A DNA stretch of 64,000 nt, taken from NCBI GenBank assembly GCA_963801065.1, contig CAWDDG010000009.1:124001-188000 (forward strand). Direction: 5' to 3'. How positions within the stretch are numbered: position 1 is the first letter of the stretch; each line of letters begins with the position of its first letter. Position numbers and translations under genes: made by a program. Below the pieces are notes generated by a model. That model was not told where the DNA came from and did not search any database. It saw only the letters and a list, made by a program, of their open reading frames with translations. This document shows, piece after piece, positions 42,070 to 51,772 of the stretch. Source of the stretch: CAWDDG01 sp963801065 (GTDB taxonomy: Bacteria; Actinomycetota; Actinomycetes; Jiangellales; Jiangellaceae).

Positions 42070-42842
42070 GTGACCACCGCCGGGTCCAGCACTCCGTCAA
42101 GCGACACGACGATCACAGAGCATGAGCTCCAGCAGTGCGAAGGGGCCGATGCGACCGGGCGTCCGCCGGTGGTGTTCGTTCACGGTTTGTGGCTGCTGCC
42201 CAGCAGCTGGGACCGGTGGGCGGCGCTGTTCGAGGAAAACGGCTATGTGGCGTTGACGCCGGGATGGCCGGCCGACCCCGAGACGGTCGAGGAGGCCAAG
42301 GCCCAAGGCTGCTGACCCAGATCCTGGCCGGGCGCGGACTAGCCGCGGCGTCGGTGGCGATCGACCCGGCGCCGTTCCGCGGCGTGCTCCCGCTCCCCAT
42401 CTCGTCGCTGAAGTCGGCATTCCCGGTGTTGGGCAACCCGGCCAACCGCAACCGCGCGGTCCCACTCACCTATGAGCAGTTCCGCTACGGCTTCGCCAAC
42501 GCCGTCAGCGAGGATGAGGCCAAGCAACTGTACGAGACCTATTCCGTCCCTACCTCCGGGAAACCGCTGTTCCAGGCCGCGACGGCCAACCTCAACCCGT
42601 GGACCGAGGCCAAGGTCGACACCGAGAATCCAGAGCGTGGCCCGCTGCTGATCATCTCCGGCGAGAAGGACCACACCGTCCCCTGGGCGATCGCGAATGC
42701 CTCCTACGTGCAACAGGAGGACAACGAAGGCGTGACCGAGATCATCGAGATGAAGAACCGCGGGCACGCCCTCACCATCGACAGCGGCTGGCGCGAAGTC
42801 GCCGACACCGCGCTCGTCTTCATCAAGCGGTTCACATCGTAG
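42070..42842 (+). pseudogene. Alpha/beta hydrolase lacking its nucleophile segment
   Basis: Frame 1 (42070-42309) has VVFVHGLWLLPSSWDRWAAL and TPGWPADPETVEEAKA; frame 3 resumes at about 42311 with LLTQILAGRGLAAASVAIDP, NAVSEDEAKQLYETYSVP, SGEKDHTVPWAIA (acid) and NRGHALTIDSGW (His). Full-length relatives have about 35 residues between EEAKA and GLLTQ, including the GHSFGG nucleophile elbow. That segment is missing here and the frame changes at the join (GCCCAAGGCTGCTGACC). The gene has therefore lost its catalytic Ser by a deletion of about 100 bp. Confidence 0.8.
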
Positions 42843-42992
42843 ATCGAATAATGGGCTCAACGACGAGGCGGCGGCGATCTCCAGGACCCGGATGAGGGAT
42901 CGCAAGATCGTCGAAGACGTGGAAGTCAATGTGCGTCTCCCTACGCGCCGCACTAACCATTCCAGCGGAACGAACCCAGATCCCAAGCAGGT

Positions 42993-43192
42993 GTGACCCC
43001 TGGTGGTGGACTCACTCGACATCGCCTCCGCGACGCCTACGAGATCGCTTTCGTCGCCGACAACCCCGGGATCTGGATGGACCACTGCCACAACCGGCCA
43101 CACGCCGCCGAAGGCCTGGTGGCCACTTGGCCTACACCGGTAGCACCACGCCATTCCGGATCGGCGGTCCGGCCGACAACGGGCCTGAGTAG
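42993..43192 (+). pseudogene. Multicopper oxidase, C-terminal remnant
   Basis: RDAYEIAFVADNPGIWMDHC then HNRPHAAEGLV reproduces the final copper-binding motif of multicopper oxidases (HCH...H). A one-base shift after GTGGCC moves the rest to another frame: HLAYTGSTTPFRIGGPADN, the usual end of these enzymes. The upstream domains are absent; 42843-42992 contains no recognisable gene. Confidence 0.7.
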
Positions 43193-43260
43193 GCGTGATC
43201 CCGGGCATGGACGAGGCGGATACCAACGTGGTGGCCAACCCGATCCTGGGCTCCTGCCGC

Positions 43261-44283
43261 TCAGGTCAGGCGCCGGCGGGTCCACCAGAAGCAGAACCCG
43301 GCGAGCAGGACGGCGACACCGAGCAGGATCCCGGTTTCGGCCCATTGCAGGGGCCAGAAGTTGCTGGCGGGATGGTAGGTGAGGTCTTGGCGCAGGCCGA
43401 GGCTGCCGACCCATTCCTCGCAAGCCTGAGGTGAGGCGTCGACCCCGCAGTACTGCGGGTCGGCGGGTCCGGTGAACACCTGGCCGGTGGGGGTGATGGT
43501 CTGGTTGGACAGCACCCAGGCATCGGGCATGTTGTCGCTGCCGACCACCGTCATCGGACCCCCCGCCCCATCACCAGGGTCACCTTGGATCGACAACTGT
43601 TCCAGTGATGATGTGTCCAGTGGTGTGGTGGTGTGGCTGGCGGGTACCAGGTGTTCCCGGATCCAGAGCAACATCGAAAAGACGGCGGCTCCGTAGATGG
43701 CGAGGGTGGCTGCCATCGCGGGGATGGTGCGGCGGATGAGCATGCCGAGGGTGACGCCGAGGGCGAACCCGAACAGCGCGTAGCCGATCGGGACGATGCC
43801 GCGAGCAGCGAACAGCTCCGGGGTGATCCGGTTGTCGACCGCATTGTCGATGTCTTGCGCCCACCAGGTCACCGCCCAGCTGAGCAGCCCGGCGGTGAGT
43901 GCCACGGCGGCGCCGACGATGGCGAGCTTGGTGGCCAGCCAGCGGGTGCGGGTGACCGACTGGTTCCAGGCGAGGCGGTGGGTGCCGGTTTCGAGTTCCC
44001 GGGCGATCAGCGGGGCGCCCCAGAAGATGCCGATCAGGGCGGGGACCACCTGGATGCTCGCGTTGGCGAGGTCGTAGACGGTGCCGCTGGTGCTGGCCCT
44101 GACCTGGGTGAGGAAGTCGTCGATCGCCGTGGCGCAGTCGGCGTCGCAGGCGGCGACGTTGGCGGCGGCGTAGGCGTCGGCGATGCTGCCGCGGGTGACG
44201 ATCAGCACGGCGCCGAGTGCGGCCAGGGCACCGACGGTGACCCAGGTCTGGGTACGGAACTGGCGCCAGGTGAACCAGATCAT
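43261..44283 (-). CDS. ABC transporter permease (ABC-2 type)
   Basis: A 340-residue membrane protein. The N-terminus MIWFTWRQFRTQTWVTVGAL and six hydrophobic segments (VVPALIGIFWGAPLIARELE; LAIVGAAVALTAGLLSWAVT; LFGFALGVTLGMLIRR; AATLAIYGAAVFSMLLW; LLGVAVLLAGFCFWW) match actinobacterial ABC-2 permeases. GAPLIARELETGTHRLAW is a typical coupling segment. A large extracytoplasmic loop lies between the last two helices. The start overlaps the ATPase gene by 4 nt. Confidence 0.85.
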   Translation of the reverse strand: MIWFTWRQFRTQTWVTVGALAALGAVLIVTRGSIADAYAAANVAACDADCATAIDDFLTQVRASTSGTVYDLANASIQVVPALIGIFWGAPLIARELETGTHRLAWNQSVTRTRWLATKLAIVGAAVALTAGLLSWAVTWWAQDIDNAVDNRITPELFAARGIVPIGYALFGFALGVTLGMLIRRTIPAMAATLAIYGAAVFSMLLWIREHLVPASHTTTPLDTSSLEQLSIQGDPGDGAGGPMTVVGSDNMPDAWVLSNQTITPTGQVFTGPADPQYCGVDASPQACEEWVGSLGLRQDLTYHPASNFWPLQWAETGILLGVAVLLAGFCFWWTRRRLT

Positions 44284-45170
44284 CGTGTCGTCTCCAATGC
44301 TGGCAAGGGGTCGGTGGCGTCCTGCGACATGTAGGCCAGGACCAGGTCTTCCAGGGTGATCTGCTCGACCGTGAACGAGGGGTCGTCGATCGGCGTGGTG
44401 CTGCGCACGATCAGGGTGGACTGCCGGTCGGTGTGGCTGTCCTCGATCACCTCGGCGCCCGTCGGCAGGTCGGCGGGATCGCGGCGGGCACCGGTGAGCC
44501 GGAAGTGGCTGGCCAACAGGTCGTCGACCTCGCCGGCGATGCGGACCCGGGAGGCGACGAGCACGATCAGGTAGTCGCAGACGCGTTCCAGGTCGGAGAC
44601 CAGGTGCGAGGACAGGATCACGCTGCCGCCGTGTTCGGCGATGTATGCCATCAGGCCTTGCAGGAACTCCCGCCGGGCGAGCGGGTCGAGGCTGGCCACG
44701 GGCTCGTCGAGGATGAGCAGCTCCGGTCGCTTCGCGATGGCCAGGGTCAGCGCGAGCTGGGCGCGTTGCCCGCCGGAGAGCTTCCCGGCCTTTTGGGAAG
44801 GGTCGAGGCCAAGCTTGGTGATCCGGTCCTCGGCGACCTGCTGATCCCAGCCAGGGTTGGTGTGGGCACCGAAACGCAGGTGGTCGGCGATGGACAGGCC
44901 CGCGTAGGTGGGGGTGTCCTGGGCGACGAATCCCACCTTGGCCAGCTGTGCGGCACCGGATGCCGGTTGGCCGCCGAGTACCTCGATGCTGCCCGCCGTG
45001 GGCCGCAGCAGGCCCACCGCGATATGCAGCAGGGTCGTCTTGCCGGCACCGTTCGGGCCGACCAGGCCCACCACCCGGCCGGGCGGGATGGCGAGGGTGC
45101 AGTCGGACAACGCCGGGCGTCGCCCGTACCGCTTGGACAGGCCCTCGGCCTGAAGCACGGGGTTGCTCAT
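44280..45170 (-). CDS. ABC transporter ATP-binding protein
   Basis: A 296-residue ATPase: Walker A GLVGPNGAGKTTLLHIA, Q-loop VGFVAQDTPTYAGLS, signature KLSGGQRAQLALTLA, Walker B LLILDEPVASLDP, and H-loop ILSSHLVSDLERVCDY. It powers the adjacent permease, most likely for export of a peptide or drug. Operon order is gntR-ATPase-permease with 4-nt overlaps at each junction, a bacitracin/YtrA-like layout. Confidence 0.93.
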   Translation of the reverse strand: MSNPVLQAEGLSKRYGRRPALSDCTLAIPPGRVVGLVGPNGAGKTTLLHIAVGLLRPTAGSIEVLGGQPASGAAQLAKVGFVAQDTPTYAGLSIADHLRFGAHTNPGWDQQVAEDRITKLGLDPSQKAGKLSGGQRAQLALTLAIAKRPELLILDEPVASLDPLARREFLQGLMAYIAEHGGSVILSSHLVSDLERVCDYLIVLVASRVRIAGEVDDLLASHFRLTGARRDPADLPTGAEVIEDSHTDRQSTLIVRSTTPIDDPSFTVEQITLEDLVLAYMSQDATDPLPALETTR

Positions 45171-45556
45171 GCGGTCTCCTCTATCGGGGTGCGGAATGTG
45201 GTCACGAACAGGGCCTCGATGCTTTCGGCGTCCATCCCGGCTGCTCGTGCCCGGGCGAGCCAGCCGCGCAGCTCTTCGCGGAGTGGACCGTGCGCGGCCA
45301 GCGACTGGTCGGTCAGGGTTCGGGTGACGAAGGTGCCCACACCGGGACGCGCTGCGACCAGACCCTCGTACTCGAGCTCCCGGTACGCCTTGAGCACCGT
45401 GTTCGGGTTGATCGCCACCTTCGCCACCACGTCCTTGACCGTGGGCAGCTGGTCACCCTCGGTCAGCAGCCCGAGCCGCATGGCCTGGCGGACCTGCTGG
45501 ATCAGCTGCATGTACGGGGCGACGCCGGAGCGGCCGTCAAGGTGGAACTCGATCAC
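45167..45556 (-). CDS. GntR-family regulator (YtrA subfamily)
   Basis: A 129-residue repressor. The winged helix has GVAPYMQLIQQVRQAMRLGL, LPTVKDVVAKVAINPNTVLK and RELEYEGLVAARPGVGTFV. The short C-terminal tail without a ligand domain defines the YtrA group, which usually controls its own ABC transporter operon. Its last codons overlap the ATPase gene by 4 nt. Confidence 0.92.
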   Translation of the reverse strand: MIEFHLDGRSGVAPYMQLIQQVRQAMRLGLLTEGDQLPTVKDVVAKVAINPNTVLKAYRELEYEGLVAARPGVGTFVTRTLTDQSLAAHGPLREELRGWLARARAAGMDAESIEALFVTTFRTPIEETA

Positions 45557-45573
45557 TCTCAGCCCTCATTCAT

Positions 45574-45592
45574 CTAGGTTCCTAGCACTATA
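45574..45592 (-). promoter_or_regulatory. GntR operator and -10 region
   Basis: CTAGGTTCCTAG (45574-45585) is a perfect palindrome (5-bp arms, 2-nt spacer) just downstream of TATAGT (45592-45587 on the minus strand), about 18 nt before the gntR start. Binding of the YtrA-type repressor here would block its own operon. Confidence 0.6.
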
Positions 45593-46541
45593 GACCGTAG
45601 GGTGAGCCTCGACAACCCCCGTCGAACTAACGGCCATGACCACTGGCCAGCTGGTTCGCGATACGCGGCCGCCGATATCGCGGATGCCATCCCACGACTC
45701 GTGCGGAGGGTGCCATCCATTGACCAGCACAGCCTCAGTCAGCGTGGCCACCTTGAGCGTCGCGCGGCTGCCGTGCCCAACCATCGACGCCGACGAGCAG
45801 CCCCACCACCAGATCCCTCAGCGCCGAACCTGGGGTCAGATCGGGTCGATTGTTCGCTTCCACCACTGCGCCGGCAATGAAGAACACAGCAGAAGACGCG
45901 GTGGCACCCGACAAGACAAGTGCGGGTGTCCCCCAGGGGCCGGGCTGCTCGGCCAACCGGCTTCTGGTTGACCGAGCATCAACTCCTGGCTGCGGACGGC
46001 GGCAAGCTGCAGATGTCATGGCTGGTGCGTGATGATCGCCACCAGGGGGATTGAGCAGCGGCGGCCACCTCGGCGAGGGGTTTGGTCAGCTCGCCGCCAA
46101 GGCGGGCGATCTCCCGACCCCAGAACCAGGCCGTGGCCAGGGCGATGGGCGGTTGGACCGAGCGGGGAGCCCGTCGCGCCCCGCTATGCTCGCAGGCAGC
46201 CGAGGACAGCGTCGCGGGTATCGGCGGCGACCTGGATGGGCGGGGCGGGCGGCGCGCGGCGCTCCTGGTGCTGCTGGGCGAATCCGGTGAACATCCCCAC
46301 CACTGCCACCGCGTGGCTTCGGACCCGGTCGGCGCTCTGCTGGCATCCGTGGGTGCGGTAGCCCGGCAGGCCTACCAACTCGATCGCATGCCGCGGCGAG
46401 CAGGACGTCGTTTCCGGCGGCGGCCATGTCGTCGCTGGTCTCACCCAGGTAACGACCGGTCAGTTTCGGAGAAGCCGCCGGAGCGGCGGCTGCCTAGCAT
46501 GAGGGTCGTCCCATCGAGACTCGCAGGGGAGGAAGCCTGCA
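45593..46541. other. 950-bp stretch without a recognisable gene
   Basis: Several short frames exist on both strands but none shows a recognisable domain, a good ribosome site or an uninterrupted length over about 110 codons. Mixed-frame fragments on the minus strand (for example EANNRPDLTPGSALRDLVVG near 45800) suggest decayed coding sequence. I cannot assign any of it. Confidence 0.5.
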
Positions 46542-47018
46542 ATGAAGGACACGGAGAAGTCCGCCAAGAGCACCACCGCATCCGACAAGAAGTTCGAGGG
46601 ATTCACGGACGAGGAACGAGCCGCGATGAAGGAGCGCGGCCAAGAGCTGAAGGCGGCCGCGCACCACGGCCCGCGCGGAAAAAAGGCGGACGAGGAAAGC
46701 GCCGTGCTCGCGAAGATCGCCGAGATGCCGGAACCGGATCGCGCCATGGCCGAGCGGCTCCATGCTGTCATCAAAGCCAACGCGCCAGCCCTCTCGCCGA
46801 AGACCTGGTACGGGATGCCTGCGTATGCCAAGGACGGCAAGGTCGTCTGCTTCTTCCAAAGCGCGCAGAAGTTCAACTCGAGGTACGCGACGTTCGGCTT
46901 CAACGACACGGCGAACCTCGACCAAGGCGCCATGTGGCCGACCGCCTTCGCTCTGACGGAGTTGACCGCCGCCGACGAGGCAAGGATCGGCGCGCTCGTG
47001 AAGAAAGCGGTGAGCTGA
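46542..47018 (+). CDS. DUF1801 domain protein
   Basis: A 158-residue soluble protein. A charged N-terminal helix region (EERAAMKERGQELKAAAHHG) is followed by the DUF1801 core: LHAVIKANAPALSPKTWYGM then PAYAKDGKVVCFFQSAQKF. The C-terminus ALTELTAADEARIGALVKKA is the usual closing helix. DUF1801 proteins have the frataxin-like YdhG fold and have been proposed as iron chaperones. AGGGGAGG precedes the ATG. Confidence 0.85.
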   Translation: MKDTEKSAKSTTASDKKFEGFTDEERAAMKERGQELKAAAHHGPRGKKADEESAVLAKIAEMPEPDRAMAERLHAVIKANAPALSPKTWYGMPAYAKDGKVVCFFQSAQKFNSRYATFGFNDTANLDQGAMWPTAFALTELTAADEARIGALVKKAVS

Positions 47019-47758
47019 GGAAGGAGCGAGCCACTGGACCCGCCCTAGGCGTAGAGGCTGTTGTGCGGGGCCAGCGAGGCGAGGATCACGATGATGTCGG
47101 CGGCGTGGGCGAGACGACGGCCTTCGCGCTTCTTCTGCCCCTGCTCATCTTGGACCCTCCTTCGGTCGGTGCGTGGTCACCTGGTGCCGCCGCTGTGCAT
47201 CGCGGGTTTGCAAGCACCGTCACCGTGTGCCGGGGCTGATGAAAGGAATATGAGAGTCGTCACTCGAGTCCGGCTCGTTGTCGCGCCGTGAGCTTGTCGA
47301 CCATGGCGACGAGGTCGTTCAGCGGGAACGGCTTGCCGATGAAGGCGTCGGCCCCCGGCCGCGACGGCCGTGGCGCGATCGGCAGGGCTGCTGCGGGCGC
47401 TCACCATGATCACCCCGCACACCCAGCCCTCCGCGCGCAGCTGCCGGCACACCTCGATCCCGGTGGGAGGCGGGATCATCACGTCGAGCACGATGGCGCC
47501 GGGCTGCTGGTCGCGCACGCCTCGCCCTGGACGCCCTCAACGGATCACCTCACCCCGTGTTTCGCACGCTCGCCCACGACTGGTGGGATGCCACAACCTG
47601 CGGACTGGGCGGCCAGGACCTCACGGTCATCACCACAACCCTCGCCGCGCAGAGAGTTGAGATGACCCCCGGCTGCAGTGGCTACCGGACTGAAAGGTAA
47701 GGGACCGCTGCCGCCCGGTCCCATCGGGCGGCTTGCTCGGCCCGCGCCTCGGGGCAGA
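47019..47758. other. Decayed region between DUF1801 and the SARP-like gene
   Basis: The only recognisable content is the response-regulator remnant at 47260-47520. The rest shows short open tails: on the minus strand, one ending ILASLAPHNSLYA near 47050; on the plus strand, VFRTLAHDWWDATTCGLGGQ near 47552-47611. These look like 3' ends of lost genes, but I cannot name them. Confidence 0.5.
47260..47520 (-). pseudogene. Response-regulator receiver domain, truncated and frameshifted
   Basis: GAIVLDVMIPPPTGIEVCRQ and VIMVSARSSPADRATAVAAG are the phospho-acceptor Asp and conserved Ser segments of a receiver domain. After one extra G in a G-run near 47358 the frame changes and continues ADAFIGKPFPLNDLVAMVDK, with the conserved Lys, to a TGA at 47262-47260. 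The first beta-alpha unit and any output domain are missing. Confidence 0.7.
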
Positions 47759-50700
47759 ATGGATCAGGTGCGGATCGGGATGCTGGGGCCACTCGAGGTC
47801 CGCGACCGCGACGGTGCCCCCGTTCCTGTAGCCGGCGCCCGGCTCCGGGCGTTGCTGATCGAGTTGGCTCTCGCCCCCGGCAAGCTGGTTCCCACGGCTC
47901 AGCTCGTGGACGCGGTGTGGGGCGACGAGCCGCCGGCAGGCGCTGGGAACGCCCTGCAGGCGCTGGTGTCCAGGCTGCGTCGGGCGCTGCCGGTTGCGGT
48001 GGTCGAGTCACATCTGGGCGGCTACCGGCTGCTGATCGACCCGGGCGCCGTCGACGTGACCCGCTTCGAGCGGCTGGTCGCGGACGGACGGGCCGCGCTT
48101 CCCGACGACCCCGCCCGGGCCGCGAGCATGTTGCGCGAGGCGCTCAGCCTGTGGCGCGGACCGGCACTGCTGGACGTCGCGGAGGTGGACTTCTTCCAGC
48201 CGGCGCTCACCCGACTGGACGAGCTCCGGCTGACCGCGACCGAGGGCCGGGTCGAGGTAGACCTGCGGCTCGGCCGCGGTGCCGAGCTGGTCACCGAGCT
48301 GACGGCCCTCGTGGCCGAGCATCCGCTGCGCGAGCGGTTGGTCGGCGCGCTGATGCGGGCCCTGAGCGAGGCCGGCCGCCCCGCGGAAGCGCTCATCGTC
48401 TACGAGCGAACCCGCCAGACTCTCGCCGACCAGCTGGGCGCCGACCCGTCGCCCGAGCTGTCCGCGGTGCACACCGCGGTACTGCGCGGCCAGATCGACA
48501 AGGCACCGGCGCCACCGTGGATGTCGCACGGCGGACGAACCTGCGCACCCCGCTGACCAGCTTCGTCGGCCGGGACGCCGACGTCGCCGGCGTGCGCGAG
48601 CTGGTCGACGACTACCGGCTCACCACGCTCATCGGGCCCGGCGGGTTCGGCAAGACGCGGCTTGCCGTCGAGGTCTCACGGGCGATGCTGGATCAGATGC
48701 CGGACGGTGTCTGGCTGGTGGAGCTCGCTCCGGTCGCCGCCGGCACCGACGTGCCGGCTGCGGTGTTGGCGGCGATGGATCTGCGGGAGCCGTCGCTCGT
48801 CGGGCGAGAGAAGGCGGAGGACCCGGTCGACAGGCTCATCGCCGCGCTGCGATCTCGAAGCGCTCTCCTGGTGCTCGACAACTGCGAGCACCTCATCGAT
48901 GCCGCTGCCGCGCTGGCCGACCGGCTGCTCGCGGAGTGCCCGCGGCTGCGAGTCCTTGCGACCAGCCGGGAGCCGCTGAGCATCACCGGCGAGGCGGTCT
49001 GGCCAGTCGAACCCCTCGGCTCTGCCGCCGGAGGACTTCGATGGCCACGACATGCTCGGCTACGACGCGGTCCGGCTGCTGGCCGACCGGGCCCGGGCGG
49101 TGCGGCCGGGGTTCACGGTGACCGACGACAACGCGGCGGCTGTGGCGCGCATCTGCCGCGTCCTGGACGGCATGCCGCTGGCCATCGAGCTGGCCGCGGC
49201 CCGGATCCGCACGATGACCGTGGCTCAGCTAGCCGAACGGCTCGACGACCGGTTCCGACTGCTCACCGGCGGAAGCAGGACCGCAGCTTCCCCGGCACCA
49301 GACACTGCGGGCGGTGGTCGACTGGAGCTGGGACCTCCTCACCGACGCCGAGCGGATCCTGCTGCGGCGGCTGGCGGTCTTCACCGGTGGCGCGACGCTG
49401 GAGGCCGCGCAGCGGGTGTGCGCCGACGCCGTCGTCGCTGCAGATCACGTACCCGACCTGGTCGCCGCGCTGGTCGACAAGTCGCTGCTGGTGGTCTCCG
49501 GAGACGAGGTGCCGCGCTACCGGATGCTCGAGACCATCAGGGCGTACGGCCTGGACCGGCTCGACGAGGCGGGAGAACGCGAAGACCTCCGCCGAGCGCA
49601 TGCCAGGTACTTCGTCGAGCTCGCGGAGACCGCCGCGCCGTACCTGCGCCGCGCCGAGCAGCTGGTCTGGCTGCGGCGGCTCAAGGCTGACCACGACAAC
49701 CTCAACGCCGCGCTTCGTGGGTCGATCGCAGCCGGCGACGCGCAGACCGCGGTGCGCTTCGTCGCCGCGGCCGGTTGGTATTGGTGGCTCGGCGGCCACA
49801 AAGCAGAGGCTATTGAGCTGGCGACCGAGGCACTGGCCGTGCCGGGGGCGGCCGATGACGAGGCGCGGGCCACCGCGTACGCAATGGTCGGCTGGTTCGC
49901 CAGCGCTGGACTTGGTGGCGTGGAGCAGGCCGAACCGTGGATCCGGACGGCACAGGAGCTGACCAAGGGGATTGATCATCCGGGTCCGCTGTTGCGGTAC
50001 GTCGTGGAGATGGGCGCGCTGATGCAGAGCCAGAACGCTCCCGGGCAGTCATCGCAGGACTTCATGCGCGCTCTGATCGCCGATGAGGATCCGTGGGTAC
50101 GGGCGGTGGCTCGGCTGACCCGCAACCGCATGCTCCGGGCCGGCGAGCAGGAGGCGGACATCCAGCAGGCCCTCGTCGAGTTCCGCTCGATCGGTGAACG
50201 GTGGGGGATTTCGTACGCGTTGGCCACGCTCGCCGATCTCGCCGCCAGGCGTGGCGACCTCGTCGAGGCGTTGGACTATGGCGAGCGGGCCGCCGATGTC
50301 CTCACTGAGCTCGGTGCTGTGGAGGACTTGGTGTTCATGAAAGCCGGGGAGGCTCAGCTGAGGTGGCTTGTCGGCGACGAGACCGGCTCGGCGGCGGCGA
50401 TGGCGCAGGCTGAGCAGGATGCGGCCAGCGTCGGCTGGCCTGACGCCGTGGCGGGGATGGCCTACGTCAAGGCAGATCTTGCTCGCTGGTCCGGTGACGG
50501 CACCACGGCACGCGCTGAACTGGCCCATGCCGAAGCCCTCCTGGGCCACACCGGCATGGACCCTGTGTTCCGGGCGATGATCCTCGACTCCTTTGCCTAT
50601 CTGGACGCGGCCGACGGAGATTTGGACTCGGCCGGTGCCCGGCGCGAAGAAGCACTAGCCATCGCGTTGGGCTCAAGGGACGACAGGATGGTCAGCCAGG

Positions 50701-50969
50701 TACTCGTGGGCGTGGCCGACCAGGCGATCCGGCGCGGCTACCCCACCCTGGCGGCGCGATTGCTGGCGGCGAGCGAGGGCATCAGTGGCGGCCCTGACCT
50801 GTCTCGCCCCGATGGTGCCCAGGTGGAGGCGACCGCGCGCACCGCGCTCGGCGAGCCGCAATTCGCCGACGCGATCAAGCAGGCGCGCAAGGAGTTTGCC
50901 GACGCCCGGCGCGGGCTCGCGACCACCGAAGCGGTGCGCGAGCTCACTGCGTCCGCGCTGAGCCGGTAG
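47759..50969 (+). pseudogene. SARP/AfsR-like regulator (wHTH-BTAD-NTPase-TPR), broken by three frameshifts
   Basis: Joined across frames this is a regulator of about 1070 residues. Segment 1 (47759-48520): OmpR-type winged helix (VRIGMLGPLEVRDRDG; LVDAVWGDEPPAGAGNALQA) and BTAD domain. Segment 2 (48517-49018): ATPase with LTTLIGPGGFGKTRLAVEV (Walker A) and ALLVLDNCEHLIDAAAAL. Segment 3 (49019-49277): LDGMPLAIELAAARIRTM. Segment 4 (from about 49278): VVDWSWDLLTDAERILLRRL and TPR-like repeats to 50969. Each junction (about 48510, 49018, 49277) needs removal of one base. No full protein can be made as read. It is convergent with a Drr-type exporter, hinting at a former antibiotic-related locus. 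Confidence 0.8.
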
Positions 50970-51772
50970 CCAACATGCTCAGCGCACGGGGTGGCCGGTT
51001 GAACAGGTGCCTCGCCCACAGGAAGCTGGCCAGCCCGATGCCAATACTCCACCCGACAGCAAGGACGCCGTCGATGCCGATCGCCGTGCCCAGCAGCAGA
51101 CCTCGTACGGTCTCGATGACCGAGGTGAACGGCTGGTACTCGGCGAACCAGCGCATCGCGGTCGGCATCGAGTCGGTAGGCACGAACCCGCTGCCCAGTA
51201 ACGGCAGCAGCACCAGGATCGTGGGCGCGTTGCTTGCGGTCTCGACGCTCTTTGCGTTCAGCCCGAGCGCGGCAGCCAGCCAGATGAGTGCCAGGGAGAA
51301 CAGCGCCAGAAGTCCGATGGCCGCCAGCCATTCCACGGGTGTGGCATTGGGCCGGAACCCGACCAGCAGCGCCACTGCCAGTGATCACCGCCATGCTGCC
51401 CAGTGTCTGGATCAGGCTGCTGACGACATGACCGGTGAGCACTGCCGTGCGGGAGATCGCCATGGTGCGGAACCGGGCAATGATGCCCTCGTACATGTCC
51501 ATGGCGACGGAGATCGCCGTACCTTGGACTGCGGCGGCCACCGTCATCAAGATGACCCCAGGCACGACATAGTTCACGTAGTCGGCCCGATCGCCCGACG
51601 GGCCACCGAGCCCGGCGCCGAGGGTCTCGCCGAAGACGTAGACGAACAGCAGCAGGAAGATGATCGGACCCCCGATCAGGAACAGCGTCAGGGACGGGTA
51701 GCGCGCCATCCGCCGCAGGTTGCGTCGCAGCATCGTCCTGGAGTCGCGGGCGGCGTAGGTGATGGTGCTCAT
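50944..51772 (-). pseudogene. ABC-2 (DrrB-like) drug-export permease, one frameshift
   Basis: Frame 1 from ATG 51772 has the DrrB start RDSRTMLRRNLRRMARYPSL, LFLIGGPIIFLLLFVYVFG and VPGVILMTVAAAVQGTAISV to about 51385. Frame 2 continues VALLVGFRPNATPVEWLAA, LIWLAAALGLNAKSVE and YQPFTSVIETVRGLLLG to TGA at 50944. One surplus base near 51380 separates them. All six expected helices are present otherwise. It overlaps the ATPase gene by 4 nt. Confidence 0.8.

Noticed and set aside
41922..42116. Minus-strand frame with a possible zinc-ribbon-like CVRC
   Set aside because: It overlaps the start of the hydrolase pseudogene, lacks a ribosome site and has only one Cys pair.
45602..46444. Several 80-110-codon frames in the gene-poor gap
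   Set aside because: No ribosome sites, no domains, and overlapping frames on both strands.
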